The translations under genes and the position numbers were made by a program. A DNA stretch of 64,000 nucleotides from Gaiellasilicea sp963763755 (GTDB lineage: Bacteria; Actinomycetota; Thermoleophilia; Gaiellales; Gaiellaceae). A model generated the notes under the pieces. That model did no database searches and was not told the origin of the DNA. It saw nothing but the letters and a program-made list of their open reading frames with translations. This document shows, one piece after another, positions 10,121-17,596 of the stretch (the first letter of the stretch is position 1; each line of letters opens with the position of its first letter). Location of the stretch: contig CAVXQE010000012.1 in NCBI GenBank assembly GCA_963763755.1, positions 868,001-932,000 of the forward strand, read 5' to 3'.

Positions 10121-10154
10121 AGGGCCGCACCGTCTGCGTGACGCGTGCGGCCCT
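10121..10154 (-). terminator. Terminator hairpin after hup
   Basis: AGGGCCGCAC (10121-10130) and GTGCGGCCCT (10145-10154) form a perfect 10-bp stem with a 14-nt loop, 25 nt after the HU stop. The following minus-strand sequence has only a weak T-run, so termination may need a factor. It insulates the SOS promoter from hup transcription. Confidence 0.7.
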
Positions 10155-10179
10155 CGAGGGTTCGGAGGAGCGGCCGGGG

Positions 10180-10461
10180 CTATCCGCCCTTGACGGCCGC
10201 CTTCAGCTGGCTTCCGGCCGAGAACTTCGGCACGGTCGCAGCCGGGATGTGCACCTTCTGGCTTGGATTGCGCGGGTTGACACCCTCGCGCGCGGCGCGA
10301 TCGCTGGTCGAGAACTTGCCGAACCCGGTGAACGTGATCGTGTCACGCCTCTTGAGCGCATCGGTGACGGTGTCGAGAACCGCCTCCACCGCAGCGCCTG
10401 CATCGCGGCGGGATAGATTCGCCCTCGACGCCACGGCGTCAACAAACTCCTGTTTCGTCAC
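10180..10461 (-). CDS. hup: HU-family DNA-binding protein
   Basis: A 93-residue histone-like protein that bends DNA and shapes the nucleoid. MTKQEFVDAVASRANLSRRDA is the dimerisation helix pair, FTGFGKFSTSDRAAREGVNPRNPSQKV holds the GF-G-F signature and the proline at the tip of the DNA-binding arm. It lacks the long Lys/Ala-rich tail of mycobacterial and streptomycete HupB/HupS and so has the standard short form. GTG start at 10461 with a strong AGGAGGA ribosome-binding site. It has its own promoter and terminator and is probably highly expressed. Confidence 0.95.
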   Translation of the reverse strand: MTKQEFVDAVASRANLSRRDAGAAVEAVLDTVTDALKRRDTITFTGFGKFSTSDRAAREGVNPRNPSQKVHIPAATVPKFSAGSQLKAAVKGG

Positions 10462-10505
10462 TTTGCCACTCCTCCTGTCGTGGGACGTTTCAAAGCCCGC
10501 CGGGC

Positions 10506-10535
10506 ACCCTAACAGCCGAATCGGACGGGCGGCAA
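10506..10535 (-). promoter_or_regulatory. hup promoter
   Basis: Minus strand: TTGCCG (10530-10535), 18 nt, TAGGGT (10506-10511). A leader of about 40 nt with an AGGAGGA site follows, so this highly expressed gene, unlike many others here, is not leaderless. Confidence 0.5.
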
Positions 10536-10539
10536 GCGT

Positions 10540-11106
10540 TTACGGCTTAACCATGCGGTTTGCGGCGGTTTTTGCCGCCGGTACGAGTTCTCCTGCTCGG
10601 TAGAGCGAGCGCAGGCGCACGCCGAGCCTGGCCAGTGCGTCGGCTCCACCCTCCTCACGATCGACCACGCACACCGCGTTTCGGACCACCAGACCCGCTT
10701 CTCGCAGGGCTCCAACCGCTTCAGCAAGCGCTCCGCCGGAGGTGACGACGTCCTCGATCAGGCACACGAGCTCGCCTGCCTCGAAGACGCCTTCGAGCCG
10801 GTTGGCCGTCCCGTATTCCTTGGCTGCACCGCGAACGATCACGAACGGGAGACCGGAGGAGAGCGAGGCTGCAGCGGCCAGGGCGACCGCGCCCAGCGCC
10901 GGGCCTGCGAGACGGACGGCGCCCGGCTCGAACTCGCGAACCGCCGCCGCAAGCCGCTCGCCGATCGGGCCGAGCAGCTCGGGCAGCGTCTCGAAGCGGT
11001 ACTTGTCGAGGTAGTAGCTCGACCGCTTGCCCGAGCGGAGCAGGAAGTCGCCCTCGAGCAGCGCGTGCTCGCGCAGGAGTGCGCCCAGCTCGTCCGGCTC
11101 GGCCAC
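10540..11106 (-). CDS. pyrE: Orotate phosphoribosyltransferase
   Basis: Joins orotate and PRPP to give OMP, the substrate of PyrF. The 188-residue protein has the PRPP-binding motif LVCLIEDVVTSGGA near residue 112 with the two acidic residues, and the lysine-rich dimer loop reads FVIVRGAAKEYGT. LLRSGKRSSYYLDKYRFE at the N-terminus is typical. It starts at GTG 11106; the stop of the small membrane protein gene overlaps this codon by one nucleotide, so translation is coupled to the upstream pair of genes. Confidence 0.95.
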   Translation of the reverse strand: MAEPDELGALLREHALLEGDFLLRSGKRSSYYLDKYRFETLPELLGPIGERLAAAVREFEPGAVRLAGPALGAVALAAAASLSSGLPFVIVRGAAKEYGTANRLEGVFEAGELVCLIEDVVTSGGALAEAVGALREAGLVVRNAVCVVDREEGGADALARLGVRLRSLYRAGELVPAAKTAANRMVKP

Positions 11107-11285
11107 TAGAGCGCCGCGCGCGCCAGCGCCAGCAGACGCTCGGCCTGAGGGGCGCTGGGCTCGAGCGTGACCATCGAGCCGTCGTCGTAGTAGAGGTGCA
11201 CGCGCTCGCGAGGCGCGGCGCGGCGGCGTGCGAGATAGAGCAGCGCACCACCCACGAGGACGAGCAGCGCGAGCAGCCTACGCAT
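11106..11285 (-). CDS. Small single-helix membrane protein
   Basis: A 59-residue peptide. Residues 3-19 (RLLALLVLVGGALLYLA) form one membrane helix, followed by RRRAAPRER, so the C-terminus is probably cytoplasmic. The tail HLYYDDGSMVTLEPSAPQAERLLALARAAL looks like a short strand pair and an amphipathic helix. No family is recognised. It is wedged between the roadblock-like gene (8-nt overlap) and pyrE (1-nt overlap), and the ORF shows normal codon use, so I think it is real. Confidence 0.65.
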   Translation of the reverse strand: MRRLLALLVLVGGALLYLARRRAAPRERVHLYYDDGSMVTLEPSAPQAERLLALARAAL

Positions 11286-11679
11286 GCGGCTCGTCCTTCG
11301 GCCGGCGCACTCTGGGCTTCTTCGGCGGCTTCTTCTCGGCCTCGGCCAGGGTCCGCAGGCAGGCCCTGAGGTCGTAGAAGACGAGGCCGGAGGTGGGCGA
11401 AGCACCGGTGACCGCAACGATGCTGCGGCCGTTGTCCTGCGCAACGAAGACGCTGCCCTCACGGAGCGCAGCCTCGAGCTGTGTCAGGGTGCGGCCGGAG
11501 CTCTCGGAGCGCTCGCGCGCGGCGGCGAGCAGGTCGACGGCGGTCCGCGCAAGCCGCTCGCTGCGCGTGGAGTCCGCCGGAGCTGCGGCGAGCACTGCAC
11601 CCGACTCGTCGAGCAGGACGGCGGCCTCGACTTGCGTCGAGATCTCGGTCAGGTCGGCCAGGGCGGACGCGGCGTCCAT
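11278..11679 (-). CDS. Roadblock/LC7-like protein
   Basis: A 133-residue protein. The order of short helices and strands (LADLTEISTQVEAAVLLDESGAVLAAAP, then a helix, then SVFVAQDNGRSIVAVTGASPTSGLVFYDLRACL) fits the roadblock/LC7 fold. In bacteria that fold works with small Ras-like GTPases or in scaffolds, often near sensor kinases. The C-terminus is a basic tail (EKKPPKKPRVRRPKDEPHA) that could bind a membrane or nucleic acid. No GTPase gene is nearby. It starts 21 nt from the divergent YihY gene and heads the operon with the small membrane protein and pyrE. Confidence 0.65.
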   Translation of the reverse strand: MDAASALADLTEISTQVEAAVLLDESGAVLAAAPADSTRSERLARTAVDLLAAARERSESSGRTLTQLEAALREGSVFVAQDNGRSIVAVTGASPTSGLVFYDLRACLRTLAEAEKKPPKKPRVRRPKDEPHA

Positions 11680-11700
11680 GGGCGAGACGATACTGCGGGC

Positions 11701-12516
11701 GTGCGGAGACCGCTGAAGCAACCCGTGGCGAAGTTCTTCGCCGACCGCGGGCCCCACCTCGCCGCGATGGTCGCCTACTTCGGGCTGCTCTCGTCGGTCT
11801 CGCTGATCTTCCTCGCGCTCGCGATCCTCGGGTACACCGGCCGCGCCGAGGAGTCGAGCTACCTCGTGCGGGAGCTCCAGCACCTCTTCCCGTCTCAGGG
11901 GATCAACGACATCGTGACGGTGGTGAAGGCGATCACCAGCAACGCGACGACGCTCGGAGTGATCGGCAGCGTCTTCCTGCTCTGGACCTCGCTGTCGCTC
12001 TTCAGCGTGCTCGAGTCGGCGTTCAACATCGTCTACCGGCGCCCGAACCGCTCCTTCCTCCGCGGGAAGTTCCTGGCGACGTTGTTCATGGCGGGCTCGC
12101 TCATGATCCTCGTCGTCGCCCTCTTCGTCGGCTCCGTCGGCTACGACCTGCTCAGTCGCTTCGCGCCGGGAATCGTCGGCAACGCCATCGTCGCCTATGC
12201 GGTCTCCGTCCTCGTCTCGACCACGGCGGTGTTCGTCTTCCTCGTTGCGGCGTACGAACGGCTGACCAACATCCATCTGACGCTCGACGAGGTGTGGCCC
12301 GGCGCCGTGCTCGCGGCGGTGCTGCTGCAGGTGACCTTCCAGGCGCTGCCGCTCTTCGTCCGGTTCTCGAGCGAGGTGATCGCGGTGCGCGCGCTCGGAG
12401 CCTCCGTCCTGCTGCTCGTCTGGCTCTACGTGATGGCGAACGTGATCATCTTCGGCGCCGAGATCAACTGGTGGCACGCCCGCCGGGACGAGGAACCGAT
12501 CGCCGGCCTGGCCTGA
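11701..12516 (+). CDS. YihY/BrkB-family inner membrane protein
   Basis: A 271-residue membrane protein with about six hydrophobic segments, beginning with HLAAMVAYFGLLSSVSLIFLALAIL and ending with ALGASVLLLVWLYVMANVIIFGAEINWWHARR. The latter is the signature of the YihY/virulence factor BrkB family. The family's function is unclear (once misnamed RNase BN). The GTG at 11701 is the first start in frame after the divergent gene; a GATACT element lies 6 nt before it. The gene converges on rdgB and ends at a short palindrome. Confidence 0.85.
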   Translation: MRRPLKQPVAKFFADRGPHLAAMVAYFGLLSSVSLIFLALAILGYTGRAEESSYLVRELQHLFPSQGINDIVTVVKAITSNATTLGVIGSVFLLWTSLSLFSVLESAFNIVYRRPNRSFLRGKFLATLFMAGSLMILVVALFVGSVGYDLLSRFAPGIVGNAIVAYAVSVLVSTTAVFVFLVAAYERLTNIHLTLDEVWPGAVLAAVLLQVTFQALPLFVRFSSEVIAVRALGASVLLLVWLYVMANVIIFGAEINWWHARRDEEPIAGLA

Positions 12517-12527
12517 ACGGCCATGTC

Positions 12528-12542
12528 CGGGGTCAGACCCCG
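12528..12542. repeat. Short palindrome at convergent gene ends
   Basis: CGGGGTC-A-GACCCCG, a 7-bp stem with a single central base, lies between the YihY stop and the rdgB stop; the rdgB TGA (12533-12535, minus) is inside it. The outer ATGTCC (12523-12528) can also pair with GGACAT at 12557. See the other junction palindromes. Confidence 0.55.
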
Positions 12543-13122
12543 TCGTGGCCGGTCAGGACATCGTGGCAGATGGACGTGAGGAGGGCGGCTGCGGCGCGGG
12601 CGCGGTGGGAGTTGGTGCGCTTCCAGTCGTTCCCGAGCTCGGCGACGGTGCGTGCCTCGCCTGCCGGCACGAAGATCGGGTCGTAGCCGAAGCCCTCGTC
12701 GCCGCGGCGCTCGCTCGCGATCGTCCCCTCGAGGATCCCGGTTCCGCGCAGCTCGCGGCCGTCCGGCGCCAGGGCGACGAGCTCGCAGACGTAGCGGGCG
12801 CGGCGATCGGCTGGCACCGTCCAGCTCGGCGAGAAGCTGCGCGACGCCGTCCTCGGCCCACCGCGCGGACTCGACTCCGGGCCGGCCGCCGAGCGCCGCC
12901 GCCTCGATCCCGGAGTCCTCGCCGAGAATCCACGCGCCCGGCTCCCCCACCTCGCGCCCGAAGCGGGCCTTCCCCCGTGCGTTCTCGTAGTACGTCTCTC
13001 CGTCCTCGTCCGGAAAGGCGTCCGCGTCGGAGCAGCTCGATCTCCCAGCCCGGCAGCGCGGCCCGCAGCTCGTCGAGCTTGTGCGCGTTGCCCGACGCGA
13101 GCTGCGCCCTCAGGGGCGCCAT
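12533..13122 (-). CDS. rdgB: XTP/dITP pyrophosphatase (RdgB/HAM1), two frame breaks
   Basis: Removes non-canonical purine nucleotides (XTP, dITP) by releasing pyrophosphate. The N-terminal part (LASGNAHKLDELRAALPGWE), the middle (ENARGKARFG, then LGEDSGIEAAALGGRPGVES) and the C-terminal part (RRGDEGFGYDPIFVPAGEA with the metal-binding motif, then KRTNSHRARAA) lie in three frames. Restoring CG in the tract near 13025 (giving LLRRADAFPDEDGETYY) and near 12803 (giving SRSRRARYVCEL) yields one normal protein of about 197 residues. Its ATG overlaps the end of mgtC, and it ends at a palindrome shared with YihY. I take it as intact in the real genome. Confidence 0.85.
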
Positions 13123-13804
13123 TGCACGCGCTCGACACCCTCGAGCTTCGCGAGCAGCTCGGCGACCCGAGCGGACTCCGACCGGCGTGAGGCGCGCAGG
13201 ACGACGTCCATCGTCCGGTCGTCCCCGAACTCGACAGCGTTCACCGTGCCGCCGAGCTCCTCGATCCGGGCCAGCACCTGCGCCCCGTCGCCTTCGGGCT
13301 TGAGCGCGATCGCGAGCTCCGCCTCCTCGGGCCGCACCCGGGAGATGAAGCGTGCGCTGACGAGCTTGAGCGGGCCGAGCGAGACGAGCACGAGCACCGC
13401 GGCGCCGATCGCAACCACGTAGTAGCCGGTGCCGGCTGCCATCCCGATCGCCGCCACGACCCACAACGTCGCCGCCGTCGTCAAGCCCGCGGACGTTGAT
13501 CCCGCGCACGATGATCGCCCCGGCGCCGAGGAACCCGATCCCGGTCACGATCTGCGCTGCGATCCCGCGTCGGGTCGAAGACGAGTCCCTGCGCCCGCGA
13601 GAACGTCCAGTCCGACCAGCCGTAGGAAGAGATGAGCGTGAAGGCACAGGACCCGAGCGACACGAGCAGGTGCGTCCGGAAGCCCGCCTCGTGGTCGCGC
13701 ATTTCCCGCTCGAGCCCGATCGCGCCGCCGAGCCCGGCGGCGAGCAGCAGCCGCAGCAGCGCCTCGGTGGTCGAGAGATCAGGCACGCTCGACTGCCACA
13801 GCAT
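13110..13804 (-). CDS. MgtC/SapB-family membrane protein, two frame breaks
   Basis: A membrane protein of about 232 residues. The N-terminal half has LLLAAGLGGAIGLEREMRDHEAGFRTHLLVSLGSC, the middle has IAAQIVTGIGFLGAGAIIV, and then come TTAATLWVVAAIGMAAGTGYY and a soluble C-terminal domain resembling ACT (EELGGTVNAVEFGD). These are the classic MgtC/SapB signatures, linked in other bacteria to magnesium limitation and to control of ATP synthase. Three frames are needed; one CG restored near 13568 (DPTRGIAAQ) and one near 13490 (VRAGLTTAA) rejoin them. It overlaps rph by 26 nt and rdgB by 13 nt in one operon. Confidence 0.85.
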
Positions 13805-14491
13805 CGTCCTGGGCGACCATGATCTCCTCGATGCCTCCGCCCGCGAGGTCGAGCAGGCCGTCGAGCTCGTCGCGTGTGAACGGCTCGCGCTCGGCGGTGG
13901 CCTGCACCTCGACCAGGCGGCCGTCCGCGGTCATCACGACGTTCATGTCGGTCTCGGCGGCGGAGTCCTCGGAGTAGTCGAGATCGAGAACCGGCGTCCC
14001 TCGACGACGCCGACCGAGACGGCCGCGATCTGGCCCGTGAGCGCCTTCGAGAGCCCGAAGCGGTCGAGGGCGCGATGGGCGGCCACGTAGGCGCCCGAGA
14101 TCGCAGCGCAGCGGGTGCCTCCGTCCGCCTGGAGCACGTCGCAGTCGAGCCAGAGCGTCCGCTCGCCGAGCGCGTTGAAGTCGCACACCGACCGGAGCGC
14201 CCGCCCGATCAGCCGCTGGATCTCGACGGTGCGCCCGCCCTGCTTGCCCTTCGCCGCCTCGCGGGCCACGCGCTCGCCGGTCGACGCCGGCAGGAGCGAG
14301 TACTCGGCGGTCATCCAGCCGCGGCCGGAACGATGGAGCCAGCGCGGCACGCCCTCCTCCACCATCGCCGTGCACAGCACCCGCGTCTTGCCCTGGGAGT
14401 AGAGGACGGAGCCGTGCGCGTTCTCCAGCCAGTCCGGGAGCAGCTCGAGCGAGCGGAGCTCGTCGTCCCTGCGGCCGTCGGCCGCGCTCAT
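13779..14491 (-). CDS. rph: Ribonuclease PH, one frame break
   Basis: A phosphorolytic 3'-to-5' exoribonuclease that trims tRNA ends. The phosphate-binding motif GERTLWLDCDVLQADGGTR and the catalytic strand SEDSAAETDMNVVMT are both present, as are the N-terminal GKTRVLCTAMVEEGVP and the central EYSLLPASTGER. The frame changes near 13995, between VSVGVVEG and PVLDLDYSED; adding 1 nt, or a 4-nt CGCG (giving VEGRAPVLDLDY), restores a protein of about 238 residues. Its ATG overlaps the murI stop by 4 nt. The murI-rph-rdgB order is widespread in Actinomycetota. Confidence 0.92.
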
Positions 14492-15309
14492 GCGGCTGCC
14501 GCCTCGAGGGTCGCGATCTCCACGTGCTCGACGGCCTCGATCGGAAGCTGGAGGAAGCGGCGGCCCATCGTCCGGAAACCGTCCACGTCGCCGGTCGTCA
14601 GGAAGCGGTAGGCGCCCTCGCGCGCCGGGTCGTTCTCGATCTGCTTCCGCGTCAGCGTCTCCGCCACCTCGCGCGCCGTCTCCTCGGCCGAGAAGACGAG
14701 CGTCACCTCACGGCCGAAGACGCGCTGCAGGATCGGACGGATCAGCGGATAGTGCGTGCAGCCGAGGATGACGGTGTCGACTCCGGCTTCCTTCAACGGG
14801 ACGGCGTACTCGCGCACGGCGACGGCGGTCTCCTCGGCGAACGGGTCGTCGCCCTCGATCAGCGGCACGAGGCGCGGGCAGGCGACCGAAAGCACGTCGA
14901 CGCCCGCGTCGAGAGCGCGCACGAGCTCCTCGTAGCGGCCGCTCGTGACCGTCGCCTGCGTCGCGAGCAGCCCGATCCGGCGGTTGCGCGTGGCCTGGAC
15001 GGCTGCGTGCGCCTCGGGCGCGATCACGCCGACCACCGGGACTCGGAGCTCGGTCTGGAGCTCCGGCAGCGCAGCGGCGGTCGCGGAGTTGCAGGCGACG
15101 ACGACGAGCTTCACGCCCTGTGCCTCGAGGAACAGGCCGATCTCACGGGCGAAGCGGCGCAGCTCTCCGAGCGGGCGCGGGCCGTACGGGAGCCGTGCGC
15201 CGTCGCCGAGATAGACGAAGTCCTCGTGCGGGAGCGTGACGAGGCACTCGTGCAGCACCGTCAGGCCGCCCACGCCCGAGTCGAACACGCCGATGGGCCG
15301 CTCGTCCAT
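14488..15309 (-). CDS. murI: Glutamate racemase
   Basis: Makes D-glutamate for peptidoglycan by cofactor-independent racemisation. The 273-residue protein has the substrate loop GVFDSGVGGLTVL near residue 7, the first catalytic cysteine in VVACNSATA (about residue 73) and the second in ILGCTHYPL (about residue 183). Length and motif spacing match the family. Its promoter (TACAAT 7 nt before the ATG) is divergent from that of the glutamine amidotransferase gene. It is the first gene of the murI-rph-mgtC-rdgB operon. Confidence 0.96.
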   Translation of the reverse strand: MDERPIGVFDSGVGGLTVLHECLVTLPHEDFVYLGDGARLPYGPRPLGELRRFAREIGLFLEAQGVKLVVVACNSATAAALPELQTELRVPVVGVIAPEAHAAVQATRNRRIGLLATQATVTSGRYEELVRALDAGVDVLSVACPRLVPLIEGDDPFAEETAVAVREYAVPLKEAGVDTVILGCTHYPLIRPILQRVFGREVTLVFSAEETAREVAETLTRKQIENDPAREGAYRFLTTGDVDGFRTMGRRFLQLPIEAVEHVEIATLEAAAA

Positions 15310-15316
15310 GCGCGGG

Positions 15317-15355
15317 ATTGTAGGGAGGCGGTGGGTCGGCCACCGCCGCTAGGCT
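15317..15355. promoter_or_regulatory. Divergent murI / amidotransferase promoters around a 21-bp palindrome
   Basis: TACAAT on the minus strand (15317-15322) is 7 nt before murI; TAGGCT on the plus strand (15350-15355) is 6 nt before the amidotransferase gene. Between them GGCGGTGG (15327-15334) and CCACCGCC (15340-15347) form an 8-bp inverted repeat with a 5-nt loop, covering both -35 regions. It is placed like an operator for joint control. Confidence 0.5.
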
Positions 15356-15361
15356 CGGCGC

Positions 15362-16030
15362 ATGAGGGTCCTCGCCGTCACCCACGGTCCGAGCGTCGGC
15401 CCGGGCGTCTTCGCGGATGCCGTGGCGAACGCCGGGCACGAGCTCGTCGAGTGGCCCGTGCAGCTCGGCGGCCCGGCCCCCGAGGGTGCCGACGCGGTGA
15501 TCGTCCTCGGCGGCGCGATGCATCCCGACGAGGACGAGCGGCACGGCTGGCTGAGCACCGAGCTGCGCTGGCTCGAGGGCTTGCTCGACCAGGGGACGCC
15601 GCTCCTCGGCGTCTGCCTCGGCTCGCAGCTCGTGGCCCGGGCGGCCGGCGCCGAGGTCTTCCGCTCGAGCGAGTCGGAGGTCGGCTGGCTTCCCGTCGAG
15701 TGCACGCCTGCCGCGGCGGACGACCCTGTCGCGGGAGTGCTGCCCGAGCGGTTCGACGCTTTCGAGTGGCACCACTACACGCACACGCTCCCGGCCGGGG
15801 CCGTCGAGCTGGCGCGCAGCCGCGTCTGCACGCAGGCATTCCGGCTCGGGAACGCCTGGGGTGTGCAGTTTCACCCGGAGGTGCGGGCCGAACAGGTCGA
15901 AGCGTGGGTCGGCGAGGACCCGGACGATGTCCTGGCTCCTGCAGACTTCGTCGCCGAGATGCGGTCGCGCATCTCGGACTGGAACGAGCTCGGCCGCGGG
16001 CTCTGTCGCGCCTTTCTCGCTGCGGCCTAG
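15362..16030 (+). CDS. Class I glutamine amidotransferase-like protein
   Basis: A stand-alone amidotransferase domain of 222 residues. The nucleophile elbow LLGVCLGSQLVA (Cys near residue 84), AWGVQFHPEV (His and Glu near 171-173) and the oxyanion region VLGGAMHPDED are all there, so it should hydrolyse glutamine or a related gamma-glutamyl compound. It resembles the GMP-synthase-like group that includes gamma-glutamyl-polyamine hydrolases. No synthetase partner is adjacent. It is divergent from murI, with which it may share an operator, which hints at a link to glutamate supply. Its TAG overlaps the rhodanese stop at CTAG. Confidence 0.8.
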   Translation: MRVLAVTHGPSVGPGVFADAVANAGHELVEWPVQLGGPAPEGADAVIVLGGAMHPDEDERHGWLSTELRWLEGLLDQGTPLLGVCLGSQLVARAAGAEVFRSSESEVGWLPVECTPAAADDPVAGVLPERFDAFEWHHYTHTLPAGAVELARSRVCTQAFRLGNAWGVQFHPEVRAEQVEAWVGEDPDDVLAPADFVAEMRSRISDWNELGRGLCRAFLAAA

Positions 16031-16386
16031 CCGGTCTCGACGGGCAGCGACTCGTCCCGCGACCACTCGTGCCACGAGCCGCGGTAGTTGGAAGCGCGGT
16101 ACCCGGCAGCGCGGAGGATCTCCGTCGCGAGCTCGGAGCGGGAGCCGGAGTGGCAGTAGGCCACGAGCTCGACCTCCTCCACCGGGCCGAGCCTCTCCCG
16201 GATCTGGTCCTGCGTCAGGGTCATCAGCTCCTGCACGTCCAGATGCTGCGCGCCCGGAATTCGGCCCGGCCGCGGATCGCATGGTGCGACCGCGTCGCCC
16301 GTGTACTCGGGCGTGCTGCGGACGTCGAGGAGCACGAGGCCCTCCTCGCCGAGTCGGCGCGCGACTTCCTCCGTGGTCACGTCCAT
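16027..16386 (-). CDS. Rhodanese-domain protein
   Basis: A single rhodanese domain of 119 residues, which moves sulfane sulfur via a persulfide. The active loop reads VAYCHSGSRSELA with the catalytic cysteine near residue 80; VLLDVRSTPEYTGD and GRIPGAQHLDV are the CH2A/CH2B-type motifs. GTG or ATG choices upstream exist, but the ATG at 16386 gives the standard start MDVTTEEVARRL. It overlaps the hydrolase gene by 10 nt and belongs to a tight minus-strand operon (alkA, acetyltransferase, GST, hydrolase, rhodanese). Confidence 0.88.
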   Translation of the reverse strand: MDVTTEEVARRLGEEGLVLLDVRSTPEYTGDAVAPCDPRPGRIPGAQHLDVQELMTLTQDQIRERLGPVEEVELVAYCHSGSRSELATEILRAAGYRASNYRGSWHEWSRDESLPVETG

Positions 16387-17024
16387 CGTTCGATCGCCTC
16401 CTCCAGCAACGGTTCGAACTCTTCCGGTCTTTCCAGACTCGGCAGGTGCCCACACCCGCTGAGCACGACGACATCGGGATCGAACGCGCGTGCGTCCTCG
16501 ACTGCGACGAACGGATCCCGGTCGCCGACGACCGTCAGCGCGCGATCGCCCAGGGTGCGGTACGCATCGGTCGAGTCGGGCCGGTCGCGGATCGCCTCGA
16601 GTGCAGTCACGAGCTCGTCCTCGGTGCGGTCGAGCGCGATCTCCGCGAGCCGCCCGAGGAGCTCCGGATCGGCACCGTTCGGGAAGAGCGTCTCGCGCAT
16701 CGAGCGCCAGATGCCTTCGGCGCCCCGCTTCCGCGCGAGCGCGATCGTCTCGGCGCGCTTCGCATGACGCTGCGGCGAGTCAGGGTCGGGCCGCGATCCG
16801 GCGAGCACGAGCCCGGCAAGCCGCTCGGGTGCGCGACGCGCAGCGGCAACCGCGCAGTAGCCGCCCATCGAGGCACCGACGAGGATCAGCTTCCCGGGGT
16901 ACGCCTCGAGCACCGCGTCGGCCCAGTCGTCCATCGTGTGGCCGAGGCCGTAGAGGCGCGGCGCCTCCACACCCGGCCACATCCGCTCGTCGAGCGGAAG
17001 GGCGTGGAGATGGACGACGGTCAC
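16377..17024 (-). CDS. Alpha/beta-hydrolase
   Basis: A 215-residue alpha/beta-hydrolase, starting at a GTG (VTVVHLHALPLDERMWPG). The nucleophile elbow ILVGASMGGYCAV has the serine near residue 55, the acid is probably in VVGDRDPFV, and the histidine in LSGCGHLPSLERPEEF. The lid region is short. The reaction is unknown; esterases and haloperoxidase-like members share this pattern. The start overlaps the GST stop as GTGA, so the two are coupled, and the stop overlaps the rhodanese start. Confidence 0.82.
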   Translation of the reverse strand: MTVVHLHALPLDERMWPGVEAPRLYGLGHTMDDWADAVLEAYPGKLILVGASMGGYCAVAAARRAPERLAGLVLAGSRPDPDSPQRHAKRAETIALARKRGAEGIWRSMRETLFPNGADPELLGRLAEIALDRTEDELVTALEAIRDRPDSTDAYRTLGDRALTVVGDRDPFVAVEDARAFDPDVVVLSGCGHLPSLERPEEFEPLLEEAIERWT

Positions 17025-17596
17025 AGCGTCGCGACGAGCTCCTGCTCGGCCGCAACCGACGGACGAGTGCAAGCCCGTTCGAGCCAGCCGGAGAGCGCGG
17101 GCCACGGCTCGAGCGAGAGCCCGAGCATGTCGCGGGCACGCAGGAGCCATGGCAGGAAGGCGATGTCGGCCAGCCCGAACGCTCGCCCCGAGAGCCACGG
17201 GGTGCCCTGCAGCAGCACGTCCAGGAAGCCGAGCTCCTCCTCGAACCGGGCGAGCGCTCCCTCCTCCTCGCGCCGAAACGCGTAGTACGGCTTGGAGAAG
17301 TCGTCGAAGCGAAAGACGAGCAGCCGGCCGGCGGCGCGCTCGCCGGGGTCGTCCGGCCAGAGCGGCGGCTCCGGGTAGCGCTCGTTCAGAAACTCCGCGA
17401 TCACCGCCGACTCCGGCAGAACCCAGCCGTCCTCCTCCAGCACGGGCACCTTCCCGACCGGATTCTTCTCGTACAACCAGGCCGGGCGGTCGGTCAGGTC
17501 GATCTCGACCGGGTCATGGGGAACGTCCTTCTCGGCGAGCACGATCCGGACCCGCGCACAGTACGGGCACCGCGCCGCGTCGAAGAGCGTGATCAC
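17021..17596 (-). CDS. Glutathione S-transferase-like protein
   Basis: A 191-residue protein with a thioredoxin-fold N-terminal half (VITLFDAARCPYCARVRIVL) and an all-helical C-terminal half (FGLADIAFLPWLLRARDML). The CPYC motif is that of a glutaredoxin active site, and NPVGKVPVLEEDGWVLPESAVIAEFL holds the cis-proline and the GSH-binding Glu-Ser. Many Actinomycetota lack glutathione and use mycothiol, so the real thiol partner is uncertain. GTG start overlapping the acetyltransferase stop. It could act as a thiol transferase or a maleylacetoacetate-isomerase relative. Confidence 0.82.
   Translation of the reverse strand: MITLFDAARCPYCARVRIVLAEKDVPHDPVEIDLTDRPAWLYEKNPVGKVPVLEEDGWVLPESAVIAEFLNERYPEPPLWPDDPGERAAGRLLVFRFDDFSKPYYAFRREEEGALARFEEELGFLDVLLQGTPWLSGRAFGLADIAFLPWLLRARDMLGLSLEPWPALSGWLERACTRPSVAAEQELVATL

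Noticed and set aside
10565..10580. GGCGGTTTTTGCCGCC as a terminator
   Set aside because: It lies inside the pyrE coding sequence, encoding AAKTAAN, and upstream of no gene end on its strand except the last codons of pyrE; no T-run follows the stem.
11284..11700. Plus-strand extension upstream of the YihY gene
   Set aside because: It is only the shadow of the roadblock-like gene; the real start is at the GTG at 11701, where membrane-protein sequence begins.
12533..14491. rdgB, mgtC and rph regarded as a cluster of decaying pseudogenes
   Set aside because: All motifs are intact and each break is repaired by the same CG restoration; there are no stops or missing parts as in real decay.
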